A program made the position numbers and the translations under genes. This document shows, piece by piece, positions 1-10,010 of a stretch of DNA of 64,000 bases (the first letter of the stretch is position 1; the number at the start of each line of letters is the position of its first letter). Origin of the DNA: Enterobacter ludwigii (lineage in GTDB: Bacteria; Pseudomonadota; Gammaproteobacteria; Enterobacterales; Enterobacteriaceae); NCBI GenBank assembly GCA_900068845.1, contig CEFQ01000011.1, forward strand, positions 1-64,000, written 5' to 3'. The notes under the pieces were generated by a model. That model ran no database searches. It was not told the origin of the DNA and worked only from the letters and a program-made list of their open reading frames with translations.

Positions 1-107
1 GGCAGCAAGCCGCGCAGGATCTGGCGCAGCGCTTTATCACCAACTTTGAGAAGTATACCGATAACGACGCCGGGAAGGCGCTGGTGCAGGCTGGTCCGCA
101 GCTGTGA
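1..107 (+). CDS. pckA: Phosphoenolpyruvate carboxykinase (ATP), C-terminal end only
   Basis: The frame starting at base 3 gives a C-terminus running through [15 protein letters not shown] to AGPQL and a TGA at 105-107. This closely resembles the end of E. coli PckA ([20 protein letters not shown]). The enzyme makes phosphoenolpyruvate from oxaloacetate with ATP in gluconeogenesis. Only about 34 codons are present, so no catalytic residue is visible. Placement is the support: pckA lies convergent to envZ in E. coli, as here. Confidence 0.85.
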   Translation, partial: QQAAQDLAQRFITNFEKYTDNDAGKALVQAGPQL

Positions 108-118
108 TGTGAAACCCA

Positions 119-175
119 GGTGGGCATAAATGCCCACCCTACAAACCAACCGTAGGGGGTGCATTCATGCGCACC
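119..175. repeat. REP-like family A inverted doublet between pckA and envZ
   Basis: Two family A palindromes stand head to head, 119-142 ending CCCTAC and 152-175 starting GTAG. The first has arms GGTGGGCAT/ATGCCCACC; the second reads GGTGCATTCATGCGCACC. Together they could fold into one long hairpin between the convergent pckA and envZ genes, a position suited to a two-way terminator or mRNA-end protector. No T tract follows either arm. Confidence 0.7.
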
Positions 176-180
176 TGGCA

Positions 181-2261
<2,081 letters not shown>

Positions 2262-2761
2262 GTTCAACTCCCAAAGGCGCCATTGCCTGAGCCAATATTG
2301 TTAAAAAAAGAGGCCTCAGTGTGACAGTCATTAATGGTTTATATTCTAGCCGAAATTGTTACAAAGCATATTAAACAGCAGCTTATATTTATTTTTAGCC
2401 CTGAAATGCGCTTCGCTTCGCGTTTTTTATCTGTGCTTTCAAGCTGCTTAGCGCTTATCTGAAAATTTGGCGCATTTTCTTTCTGTTACTGGTTCATGAC
2501 AGAAATTTTCACGCGCAGAACGGCGCGCAGCGCAATTTGGCTTAAGGACACGGTGCGGAATACGCTTTCAGCGTGCGGTGGGCAGTATAAAATCTCGTGA
2601 TTTAGCTTTGGGCCGCGCAACTGCTCTCGGAACAATTCCACGCCGAAAACAAACAAGACCAGCATTAAATAAAGGCTGATAAATCAGTAAATAAACAGCC
2701 CTTTCTTCTCAACACGCGATCTCTGACACTGCGGTCATTGAGTTCATGTGGAGAGATAAAA
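2262..2761. promoter_or_regulatory. 500-bp divergent promoter region of ompR and the YjbE-like gene
   Basis: I see no gene here. The part next to ompR is AT-rich. On the minus strand it contains TAGAAT about 90 bases before the ompR start, a plausible -10 element, but no convincing -35. A GC-rich hairpin followed by T residues lies at 2404-2427 (AAATGCG, loop CTTCGCTT, CGCGTTT). The last 250 bases probably form a long leader for the small secreted protein. No RcsAB box or JUMPstart element could be identified. Confidence 0.4.
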
Positions 2762-3001
2762 ATGAAAAAAACCGTAATTCTGCTGGGCGCATTAGTACTG
2801 ACCAGCTTCACTCAGGTTCAGGCTGCCACCAGCGCGGGCGAAGCGGCGGGTGCGCAGGCATCTACGACCGCGAAAGGTAACTCTGATGCTATCGGTGTTG
2901 GTGCCGTAGGCGCGCTGCTGGGTGTGGCGTTAGCAACCATGGGCGGTGGCGATAAAGGCAGCAGCACCTCAACCACCACCGCGACCACGCCAGGCAAATA
3001 A
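2762..3001 (+). CDS. Small secreted YjbE-like protein (exopolysaccharide-associated family)
   Basis: 79 residues: a Sec signal peptide (MKKTVILLGALVLTSF to AQA, cleavage near residue 22), then a low-complexity mature part rich in Ala, Gly, Ser and Thr with a hydrophobic GVGAVGALLGVALATMGGGD stretch and a Thr/Ser tail. Layout, length and the motifs GEAAG and GVALAxxGGGD resemble E. coli YjbE, first gene of the Rcs-controlled yjbEFGH operon. No yjbFGH genes follow; greB is convergent. The ATG at 2762 has GAGAGA upstream; an earlier in-frame ATG has no ribosome site. The role in exopolysaccharide is by family resemblance only. Confidence 0.7.
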   Translation: MKKTVILLGALVLTSFTQVQAATSAGEAAGAQASTTAKGNSDAIGVGAVGALLGVALATMGGGDKGSSTSTTTATTPGK

Positions 3002-3021
3002 TACCAACGCGCACATCCGTC

Positions 3022-3045
3022 GTAGGGTCGCCATTCATGGCGACC
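3022..3045 (+). repeat. REP-like family A singlet (GTAG head)
   Basis: GTAG followed by arms GGTCGCCAT/ATGGCGACC around TC. It sits between the ends of the YjbE-like gene and greB. Confidence 0.75.
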
Positions 3046-3057
3046 AGCACACGCTCT

Positions 3058-3546
3058 TTAAGGCGTCTCTTTCACATATTCGATGCTGTTCACGAACCAC
3101 ATCTTCTGCCCTTCAGGCGTGTTGACCACCACTTCGTCATCCACTTCTTTCTTGATCAGCGCGCGCGCCATCGGCGAATCGATCGAGATGTACTCTTTCA
3201 TCGTCTCGCCATAAATTTCATCGGGCCCGACAATACGAAAACGCTTCACATCGCCCTGCTCATTCTCCACTTGCACCCAGGCACCAAAAAACACTTTGCC
3301 CTCCTGCTGCGGCGCGTAATCAACAATTTTCAAATCGGCGAGGCATTTGCGCAGATAGCGCACCCGGCGATCGATCTGGCGCAGCAGACGTTTATTGTAG
3401 GTGTAATCGGCATTTTCTGAGCGATCGCCCAGGCTGGCCGCCCAGGAGACGATTTTGGTCACTTCGGGACGCTTTTCATTCCACAAATGGTCGTGTTCAG
3501 CGCGCAGCTTGTTATAGCCTTCGCGGGTAATCAGTTGGGTTTTCAT
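3058..3546 (-). CDS. greB: Transcript cleavage factor GreB
   Basis: Rescues backtracked RNA polymerase by stimulating cleavage of the transcript 3' end in the secondary channel. It has 162 residues (E. coli 158). The N-terminal coiled coil (about 1-75) contains the acidic tip in SLGDRSENADY, and the C-terminal FKBP-like domain contains EGKVFFGAWV, FRIVGPDEI, SIDSPMARAL and VVNTPEG. A few extra residues (GETMKEY) lie before the ISIDSPMA motif. It is divergent from tex, as in E. coli. Confidence 0.97.
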   Translation of the reverse strand: MKTQLITREGYNKLRAEHDHLWNEKRPEVTKIVSWAASLGDRSENADYTYNKRLLRQIDRRVRYLRKCLADLKIVDYAPQQEGKVFFGAWVQVENEQGDVKRFRIVGPDEIYGETMKEYISIDSPMARALIKKEVDDEVVVNTPEGQKMWFVNSIEYVKETP

Positions 3547-3735
3547 GACTTCAACTCGTGGTGACGGCGTTTCTTCGCAGCAAAGAGGCTAACAATAAGC
3601 GACCGATTCGCCATCAGCAAGATTGCGCGCGCTGCATTCAGAAAAAGACGGATTCACTGGCCGCTGGCTGGCAATTTCCGGCCTCATTCCGTATAACTGT
3701 CCCCTATTTCCAACCCTGTGTAAGCATTGTTAATG

Positions 3736-6066
3736 ATGATGAAAGATTCACTGAGCCAGATTATCGCAGGTGAGCTGAAGGCACGCGCCGACCAGGTAGA
3801 TGCTGCCGTTCGCTTACTTGATGAAGGGAACACCGTGCCGTTTATCGCACGCTATCGTAAGGAAGTGACCGGTGGACTGGACGACACCCAGCTGCGTTTG
3901 CTGGAGAGCCGTTTGGGTTACCTGCGCGAGCTGGACGATCGTCGCCAGTCGATTCTGAAATCTATCGACGAACAGGGCAAACTCACGCCTGAACTTGCCA
4001 CCGCCATCAACAGCACGCTGAATAAAACCGAGCTGGAAGACCTTTACCTGCCGTACAAACAGAAGCGCCGCACGCGTGGACAGATCGCGATTGAAGCCGG
4101 TCTGGAACCGCTGGCCGAAACGCTGTGGCAGGACCCCTCACAGGATCCCGAGCAGTTGGCTGCCGGCTACGTTGATGCCGATAAAGGTGTTGCCGACGTT
4201 CGTGCCGCACTGGATGGCGCACGCTACATTCTGATGGAGCGCTTTGCCGAAGACGCCACGCTGCTGGCCAAAGTGCGTGAATATCTGTGGAAGAACGCGC
4301 ATGTGGTGGCACGCGTGGTGGAAGGCAAAGAGGAAGAAGGCGCGAAATTCCGCGACTACTTCGATCACCACGAAGCGCTGAGCGGCGTGCCGTCGCACCG
4401 TGCGCTGGCGATGTTCCGCGGCCGCAACGAAGGCGTGCTGCAACTGTCGCTGAATGCCGATCCGCAGTTCGAAGAAGCCCCGCGTGAAAGCTATGGCGAA
4501 ACGCTGATCGCCGAACATCTCAACTTGCGCCTGAACAACGCACCGGCGGACAGCTGGCGTAAAGCGGTGGTGAGCTGGACGTGGCGCATCAAAGTGCTGC
4601 TGCACCTCGAAACCGAATTGATGGGCACCATTCGTGAACGTGCTGAAGATGAAGCCATCAACGTGTTCGCACGTAACCTGCACGATTTGCTGATGGCTGC
4701 ACCGGCTGGCATGCGCGCCACCATGGGCCTCGATCCAGGCTTGCGTACCGGCGTAAAAGTGGCCGTCGTGGATGCCACCGGCAAACTGGTCGCCACCGAT
4801 ACCATTTATCCGCATACCGGCCAGGCGGCAAAAGCGGCAACGGCTGTCGCTGCGCTCTGCGCTAAACATCAGGTTGAACTGGTGGCGATTGGTAACGGCA
4901 CCGCCTCGCGCGAAACCGAGCGTTTCTTCCTCGACGTGCAAAAGCAGTTCCCACACATCAACGCGCAAAAAGTGATTGTCAGCGAAGCCGGCGCATCGGT
5001 GTATTCGGCATCTGAGCTGGCAGCGCTGGAGTTCCCGGATCTCGACGTTTCGATTCGTGGCGCGGTGTCCATCGCGCGTCGCCTGCAGGATCCGCTCGCC
5101 GAGCTGGTGAAGATCGATCCGAAATCCATTGGCGTAGGCCAATATCAGCACGATGTCAGCCAAAGCCAGTTAGCGAAGAAACTGGATGCGGTGGTGGAAG
5201 ACTGCGTGAACGCCGTTGGCGTCGATCTCAACACCGCATCAGTGGCGCTGTTGACCCGCGTGGCCGGTTTAACCCGCATGATGGCGCAGAATATCGTCAG
5301 CTGGCGCGATGAGAACGGCCGCTTCCAGAATCGTCAGCAATTGCTGAAGGTGAGCCGTCTCGGGCCGAAAGCGTTTGAACAGTGCGCCGGCTTCCTGCGT
5401 ATCAACCACGGTGACAACCCGCTGGATGCCTCCACCGTGCACCCGGAAGCTTATCCGCTGGTTGAGCGCATTCTGACCGCCACTGAGCAGGCCCTCAATG
5501 AGCTGATGGGCAATCCCGGCAGCTTGCGCGATCTCAACGCACGCGACTTCACCGATGAGCGTTTTGGCTTGCCAACGGTAACCGACATCATCAAAGAGCT
5601 GGAAAAACCGGGCCGCGATCCACGTCCTGAGTTTAAAACTGCGCAGTTTGCGGAAGGCGTGGAAACGCTTAACGATCTACTGCCTGGCATGGTGCTGGAA
5701 GGCGCGGTGACCAACGTCACCAACTTCGGTGCGTTCGTCGATATCGGCGTGCATCAGGATGGTTTGGTGCACATCTCTTCCCTTTCCGACAAGTTCGTTG
5801 AAGATCCGCATCAGGTGGTGAAAGCCGGCGATATCGTCAAAGTGAAGGTGATGGAAGTGGATATGCAACGTAAACGTATTGCGCTCACCATGCGTCTGGA
5901 TGAGCAGCCAGGTGAAAGTAATGCGCGCGGCAGCAACCGCAGCGCAGGTAAGGAAAACACCCGTCCGGCGGTCAATAACAAAGGTCGTGGCAAACCCGCC
6001 AGCTCGCCTGCCGGCAACAGCGCGATGGGCGATGCGCTCGCCGCGGCATTGGGTAAAAAACGCTAA
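3736..6066 (+). CDS. tex: RNA-binding protein Tex (YhgF)
   Basis: Conserved cytoplasmic nucleic-acid-binding protein linked to transcription and stress tolerance. It has about 777 residues (E. coli 773): N-terminal helical Tex domain, a YqgF/RNase-H-like domain starting at [17 protein letters not shown], helix-hairpin-helix repeats ([24 protein letters not shown]), and an S1 domain near 650-720 ([17 protein letters not shown]). The basic, Gly/Asn-rich tail ends [16 protein letters not shown] codons stand in tandem at 3733, 3736 and 3739, and a TTG at 3727 extends the frame. I chose 3736 by spacing to the E. coli start MMNDSF; no strong ribosome site decides it. Confidence 0.96.
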   Translation: MMKDSLSQIIAGELKARADQVDAAVRLLDEGNTVPFIARYRKEVTGGLDDTQLRLLESRLGYLRELDDRRQSILKSIDEQGKLTPELATAINSTLNKTELEDLYLPYKQKRRTRGQIAIEAGLEPLAETLWQDPSQDPEQLAAGYVDADKGVADVRAALDGARYILMERFAEDATLLAKVREYLWKNAHVVARVVEGKEEEGAKFRDYFDHHEALSGVPSHRALAMFRGRNEGVLQLSLNADPQFEEAPRESYGETLIAEHLNLRLNNAPADSWRKAVVSWTWRIKVLLHLETELMGTIRERAEDEAINVFARNLHDLLMAAPAGMRATMGLDPGLRTGVKVAVVDATGKLVATDTIYPHTGQAAKAATAVAALCAKHQVELVAIGNGTASRETERFFLDVQKQFPHINAQKVIVSEAGASVYSASELAALEFPDLDVSIRGAVSIARRLQDPLAELVKIDPKSIGVGQYQHDVSQSQLAKKLDAVVEDCVNAVGVDLNTASVALLTRVAGLTRMMAQNIVSWRDENGRFQNRQQLLKVSRLGPKAFEQCAGFLRINHGDNPLDASTVHPEAYPLVERILTATEQALNELMGNPGSLRDLNARDFTDERFGLPTVTDIIKELEKPGRDPRPEFKTAQFAEGVETLNDLLPGMVLEGAVTNVTNFGAFVDIGVHQDGLVHISSLSDKFVEDPHQVVKAGDIVKVKVMEVDMQRKRIALTMRLDEQPGESNARGSNRSAGKENTRPAVNNKGRGKPASSPAGNSAMGDALAAALGKKR

Positions 6067-6082
6067 GTTCCTGCTGTAAATA

Positions 6083-6112
6083 ACGCGCGGAGAGGGAGAT
6101 GTCTCCGCGCGT
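6083..6112. terminator. Strong hairpin after tex, no T tract
   Basis: Perfect 11-bp arms ACGCGCGGAGA/TCTCCGCGCGT around GGGAGATG, 17 bases after the tex stop. It lacks a following T run, so it may stabilise the mRNA end or pause polymerase rather than terminate by itself. Confidence 0.5.
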
Positions 6113-6180
6113 ATCAGCTTGATAAATCTCCTCATCCAACTACGCTGAAAAAATAACCTTCCGCGTGGCTCTGCGATCCA

Positions 6181-7869
6181 ATGGATATTATTAACGCCTT
6201 AATCGATGAGATTTATCACGGCAACTTTCCTGTCGCGGCGCGTGAACGCCTGCTTTCGCACATTCGTGCCGCGCGCGATACGGTTAAATTGCCACGCAAG
6301 GCGCACTGGGATGAGAAAGATGTGGTGCTGATCAGCTACGCCGATCAGTTCCGCGAACCCGAACAACCGACGCTCGCCAGCTTCTCGCGTTTTTTTCAGC
6401 AGCACCTGCAATCCACTTTTAGTCTGGTGCATCTGTTGCCGTTCTTCCCCTATTCATCAGACGATGGCTTCTCGGTTATCGATTATCATCAGGTCAATCC
6501 GATCTGCGGCGACTGGCAGCACATCAGCGCGCTGCACAGCGAAACACGCCTGATGTTCGATTTTGTCTGCAATCACATGTCGGCGCACAGTCGCTGGTTT
6601 CGCCACTTTCTAGCGCAGGACCCCGGTTGGGATGATTTCTTTATCAGCATGCCGCCCGCGACCGATCTCAGCGCGGTTACGCGCCCACGTACCTCACCGC
6701 TGCTTACCCCGTTTGCCATGGCCAATGGCGAGACGCGCTATATCTGGACCACCTTTAGCGCCGACCAGATCGACCTCAACTTTGGTAATCCGGACGTGCT
6801 GATTCGCATGGTAAATGTGCTGCTCGATTACCTGATCAAAGGCGCGGATTATGTGCGACTCGACGCGGTGGGCTACATGTGGAAAACGCCGGGCACCAAC
6901 TGCATTCATCTACCGAAAACGCATCAGTTGGTGAAGCTGTTTCGTGCCATCGCCAATGAAGTGGCGCCTGGCACGGTGATCGTTACCGAGACCAACGTGC
7001 CGCACAAAGACAACATCAGCTATTTCGGCAACGGCAAAGATGAAGCGCAAATGGTGTATCAGTTTTCGCTGCCACCGCTGGTGTTGCACGCCATTCACTC
7101 CGGATCGGCGCGCGCGCTGCGTCAGTGGGCCAGCACACTGGATTTAGGCGGCGGCACCACCACTTTCTTTAACTTTCTCGCCTCGCATGACGGCATTGGA
7201 CTGAATCCGGCGCGCGGCATTTTATCGGAAGTGGAGATTGTGGCGCTGGTACGCGATTTGGCGCTGGAAGGCGCGCTGGTTTCCTACAAGAACAATGCCG
7301 ATGGCACCACCAGCCCGTACGAAATCAACGTGACCTATTTTGATGCGCTTAATCAGCAAAGCGACGACGATGACACACGTCTGCGCCGCTTCCTGCTGGC
7401 GCACGCGATTCTGCTGGCGTTTCCCGGCGTACCGGCGATCTACATTCAAAGCATTCTTGGCTCGCGCAATGATAACGAAGGCGTGCGCGCCGCCGGTCAT
7501 AACCGCGCCATCAACCGTGAGAAGTACAGCCTGCGTGAAATGGAGCAGTGGATTAGCGGTGGCAATTCGTTACGGCAGCAGGTGTTTGAACGCCTCAGCG
7601 CGCTGATTCAGCTGCGAACGCGCCAGACCGCGTTTCATCCCGATAATCCCATGACGCTGCTGGAGAGCGAAAATACCTTGTTGATGCTGCGGCGGCATCA
7701 GCCGGATAGTGAAGAGGGTTTACTGTGCGTGTTTAACCTCAGCAATCATGACGTCACGACGCAGTTACCGTTGGCGCGACATGTGCAGGACGTGATTAGC
7801 GGGGAGAAGATGGATGGCAGCCAGCCAATAACGCTGGCTGCGTGGCAATTTATGTGGCTGCGCGGATGA
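6181..7869 (+). CDS. GH13 subfamily 18 phosphorylase, glucosylglycerate phosphorylase-like (YcjM family)
   Basis: Cytoplasmic glycoside phosphorylase of 562 residues. Over its length it resembles E. coli YcjM (about 559 aa), which splits 2-O-alpha-glucosyl-D-glycerate with phosphate into glucose 1-phosphate and glycerate. Shared stretches include [56 protein letters not shown] (nucleophile Asp), [13 protein letters not shown] (acid/base Glu), [12 protein letters not shown] and [13 protein letters not shown]. Sucrose phosphorylase belongs to the same subfamily, so substrate is by similarity. It stands alone, not in a ycj-type operon, where E. coli has feoABC. The last 20 bases overlap the end of the convergent bioH. 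Confidence 0.85.
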   Translation: MDIINALIDEIYHGNFPVAARERLLSHIRAARDTVKLPRKAHWDEKDVVLISYADQFREPEQPTLASFSRFFQQHLQSTFSLVHLLPFFPYSSDDGFSVIDYHQVNPICGDWQHISALHSETRLMFDFVCNHMSAHSRWFRHFLAQDPGWDDFFISMPPATDLSAVTRPRTSPLLTPFAMANGETRYIWTTFSADQIDLNFGNPDVLIRMVNVLLDYLIKGADYVRLDAVGYMWKTPGTNCIHLPKTHQLVKLFRAIANEVAPGTVIVTETNVPHKDNISYFGNGKDEAQMVYQFSLPPLVLHAIHSGSARALRQWASTLDLGGGTTTFFNFLASHDGIGLNPARGILSEVEIVALVRDLALEGALVSYKNNADGTTSPYEINVTYFDALNQQSDDDDTRLRRFLLAHAILLAFPGVPAIYIQSILGSRNDNEGVRAAGHNRAINREKYSLREMEQWISGGNSLRQQVFERLSALIQLRTRQTAFHPDNPMTLLESENTLLMLRRHQPDSEEGLLCVFNLSNHDVTTQLPLARHVQDVISGEKMDGSQPITLAAWQFMWLRG

Positions 7870-8623
7870 AGTTCGTTATCAATTGAGTAAACGCTTCAGG
7901 ATGCGAAATGAACGGGGCGTGCGCGGCTTTCTCCATCACCACCGATGATGAATGTGGCCAGCGTGTATCCAATTCCTCTGCGATACGCCGCGGCACCAGC
8001 CCATCGAGATAACCATAAACCCGCAGGAACGGCAGCGTCAGATCGTCGAGCGATGCGCGCAAATCATCCTGGCGCAGAATCTCCAGGCCACCTTCCAGCA
8101 CCTCAACCGACGGCATTGGCTGCGATAACACCACGTCTTTCAGCTGACGCGCATCCTGCCGCGCATTTTCCGTGCCCATGGTTTGCAGCGCCAGAAAACG
8201 TTCCACAGTGCGCTGGAAATCAGTGCCGAGCTGCTGCTGGAAATTTTGCAGCGTTTCGGGTTTGATGCCCGGCCACGCCTCTTGCGCGGTAAAACACGGC
8301 GATGACGCCACGCTGATCAGCGCTTCAACGCGATCCGGCTGGGTTAATGCCAGCTGGCTGGCGACTAATCCCCCCAATGACCAGCCGATCAGCACCGCGC
8401 GATCCGGTAACTGCGGCAACAGCTGTTGCGCCATTTCCGCTAAGGTCAGCGGCCCAAAACCCTGGCTGCGGCCAAAGCCCGGCAGATCCACCAGATGCAG
8501 GCGAAAATGCGGGCTGAGTCGCGGAACAATGCCTTGCCACACTTCGGCGTTCAAACCCCAGCCGTGCAGCAGCACAAGATCGCGATCGCCCGTGCCTGTG
8601 GTGTGCCAGTAAAGCGAACTCAT
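7850..8623 (-). CDS. bioH: Pimeloyl-ACP methyl ester carboxylesterase BioH
   Basis: Alpha/beta hydrolase that removes the methyl group from pimeloyl-ACP methyl ester and so ends pimelate-moiety synthesis for biotin. It has 257 residues (E. coli 256). Catalytic Ser82 lies in GWSLGG, Asp in YGYLDGLVP and His in [10 protein letters not shown]. Other family marks are [21 protein letters not shown] and [20 protein letters not shown]. The rest of the bio operon is not here, which is usual. It is divergent from gntX with only 35 bases between the starts, and its stop overlaps the upstream convergent gene by 20 bases. Confidence 0.96.
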   Translation of the reverse strand: MSSLYWHTTGTGDRDLVLLHGWGLNAEVWQGIVPRLSPHFRLHLVDLPGFGRSQGFGPLTLAEMAQQLLPQLPDRAVLIGWSLGGLVASQLALTQPDRVEALISVASSPCFTAQEAWPGIKPETLQNFQQQLGTDFQRTVERFLALQTMGTENARQDARQLKDVVLSQPMPSVEVLEGGLEILRQDDLRASLDDLTLPFLRVYGYLDGLVPRRIAEELDTRWPHSSSVVMEKAAHAPFISHPEAFTQLITNFIRAAT

Positions 8624-8658
8624 CGGTTACACTCCGGAAAAGTGAAAAGGAGGTCGCT

Positions 8659-9336
8659 ATGCTACCAATCCCGGCACTGTGTTGGCTATGCCGCCTGCCG
8701 TTGCAGATTGCCAGCCACGGTTTGTGCAGCCGCTGTGTTCAACAAATTCCGCGGCTGCCGGAACTCTGTCCGTGCTGCGGTTTACCGGCCAGCGCTACAC
8801 AACCTTGCGGGCGCTGCCTGCGCCATCCGCCACCGTGGCACAGCCTGACCTGCGTCAGCGATTATCTGCCGCCAGTGAGTGAATGGGTGCAACAGCTGAA
8901 GTTTTCTCGCATAACCGCACTCAGGGTGATGCTGGCGCGGCTGATTTTGTTAAAATTGTTAACAATGCGTCGTGATTATCGGCTACCGCGTGTAGATTTG
9001 GTACTGAGCGTTCCGCTCCATCGTCGGCGCGCCTGGCAACGCGGCTATAATCAGGCGGCGCTGCTGGCAAAGCCGCTGGCACGCTGGCTGGACTGTGAAT
9101 ATCGCGAAGGCGTAAAACGTGTGCGCCACGGCGCAGTACAGCACTCATTGAGTGCCAGCGCGCGTAAAAAGAACCTACGCGGTGCCTTTCGCCTTGAAAT
9201 GCCGGTACGCGGACGCCATATCCTGCTTATCGACGATGTTGTGACGACCGGAAGTACCGTGGCGGAAATAAGCCGCATCCTGCTGGCGCAAGGCGCGGCC
9301 AGCGTACACATTGGTTGCCTGTGCCGTACCTTGTAG
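8659..9336 (+). CDS. gntX: ComF/GntX family phosphoribosyltransferase-like protein
   Basis: 225 residues. The N-terminal zinc-finger-like part has paired cysteines CWLC, CSRC, CPCC and CGRC (residues about 8-55). It is followed by the phosphoribosyltransferase-like fold with DLVLSVPLHRRRAWQRGYNQA and the PRPP-loop motif ILLIDDVVTTGST. GntX was once linked to gluconate use and is related to ComF of competence systems; its exact reaction is not settled. A strong AAGGAGG site precedes the ATG. It is followed by nfuA, as in E. coli, and probably shares a transcript with it besides nfuA's own promoter. Confidence 0.92.
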   Translation: MLPIPALCWLCRLPLQIASHGLCSRCVQQIPRLPELCPCCGLPASATQPCGRCLRHPPPWHSLTCVSDYLPPVSEWVQQLKFSRITALRVMLARLILLKLLTMRRDYRLPRVDLVLSVPLHRRRAWQRGYNQAALLAKPLARWLDCEYREGVKRVRHGAVQHSLSASARKKNLRGAFRLEMPVRGRHILLIDDVVTTGSTVAEISRILLAQGAASVHIGCLCRTL

Positions 9337-9357
9337 AGCGTCGGTGTTGGGCGTATT

Positions 9358-9382
9358 ATAACCAAGTAATTTAGTCAACTAT
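9358..9382. promoter_or_regulatory. Candidate IscR type 1 site in the nfuA promoter
   Basis: The 25 bases match the type 1 IscR consensus (ATASYYGACTRwwwYAGTCRRSTAT, from memory) at 22 positions. The right half, TAGTCAACTAT, fits completely. The site overlaps a TATTAT -10-like hexamer at 9354-9359 and ends 12 bases before the nfuA ATG. Overlap with the promoter suggests repression by [2Fe-2S]-IscR and induction when Fe-S clusters are short. E. coli nfuA is known to be under IscR. Confidence 0.65.
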
Positions 9383-9394
9383 TGAGCAATCGCC

Positions 9395-9970
9395 ATGATC
9401 GTTATTACTGATGCTGCGCAAGAGCACTTTTCAAAATTGCTGTCAAAACAAGAAGATGGCACTCAGATTCGCGTATTCGTCATTAATCCGGGTACGCCAA
9501 CCGCAGAATGCGGTGTTTCTTACTGCCCACCTGATGCAGTAGAAGCGACTGATACAGAATTTAAGTTCGAGAAACTGTCAGCCTTTGTTGATGAGCTGAG
9601 CGCACCGTACCTCGATGACGCGGAAATCGACTTTGTTACCGACAACCTTGGTTCACAGCTGACGCTGAAAGCGCCAAACGCCAAAATGCGTAAAGTCTCT
9701 GACGATGCGCCGATGGTGGAACGCGTGGAATATCTGCTGCAAGCGCAGATTAACCCGCAGCTGGCGGGCCACGGCGGTCGCGTATCGCTGATGGAAATCA
9801 CCGATGACGGCATCGCTATTTTGCAATTCGGCGGTGGCTGTAACGGTTGTTCGATGATCGACGTGACGCTGAAAGATGGCATCGAGAAAGAGCTGCTGGC
9901 AGCCTTCCCGGAGTTGAAAGGCGTGCGTGATTTGACCGAGCACCAGCGCGGCGAACACTCTTACTATTGA
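9395..9970 (+). CDS. nfuA: Fe-S biogenesis protein NfuA
   Basis: Carrier that receives a [4Fe-4S] cluster and hands it to client enzymes, important under iron limitation and oxidative stress. It has 191 residues, the usual length. The N-terminal degenerate A-type domain (about 1-95, [13 protein letters not shown]) has lost the full A-type cysteine set. The C-terminal NifU-like domain has Cys149 and Cys152 in [14 protein letters not shown]. It ends in the typical [13 protein letters not shown] terminator follows directly. Confidence 0.98.
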   Translation: MIVITDAAQEHFSKLLSKQEDGTQIRVFVINPGTPTAECGVSYCPPDAVEATDTEFKFEKLSAFVDELSAPYLDDAEIDFVTDNLGSQLTLKAPNAKMRKVSDDAPMVERVEYLLQAQINPQLAGHGGRVSLMEITDDGIAILQFGGGCNGCSMIDVTLKDGIEKELLAAFPELKGVRDLTEHQRGEHSYY

Positions 9971-9977
9971 TTTAGCA

Positions 9978-10010
9978 CGCGGCAGCAACCCGATGCTGCC
10001 GCGCGTTTTT
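9978..10010 (+). terminator. Rho-independent terminator of nfuA
   Basis: Arms CGCGGCAGCA/TGCTGCCGCG (10 bp) around ACCCGA, followed by TTTTT. It overlaps the last codon of the convergent malQ. Confidence 0.85.

Noticed and set aside
2404-2427. Terminator or small RNA end between ompR and the YjbE-like gene
   Set aside because: The stem is only 7 bp with a G-T pair and an 8-base loop, and there is no promoter evidence for a short transcript; kept as a remark only.
4138-5163. 341-codon open frame opposite tex
   Set aside because: Antisense shadow caused by GC-rich codon use; tex is full length and conserved.
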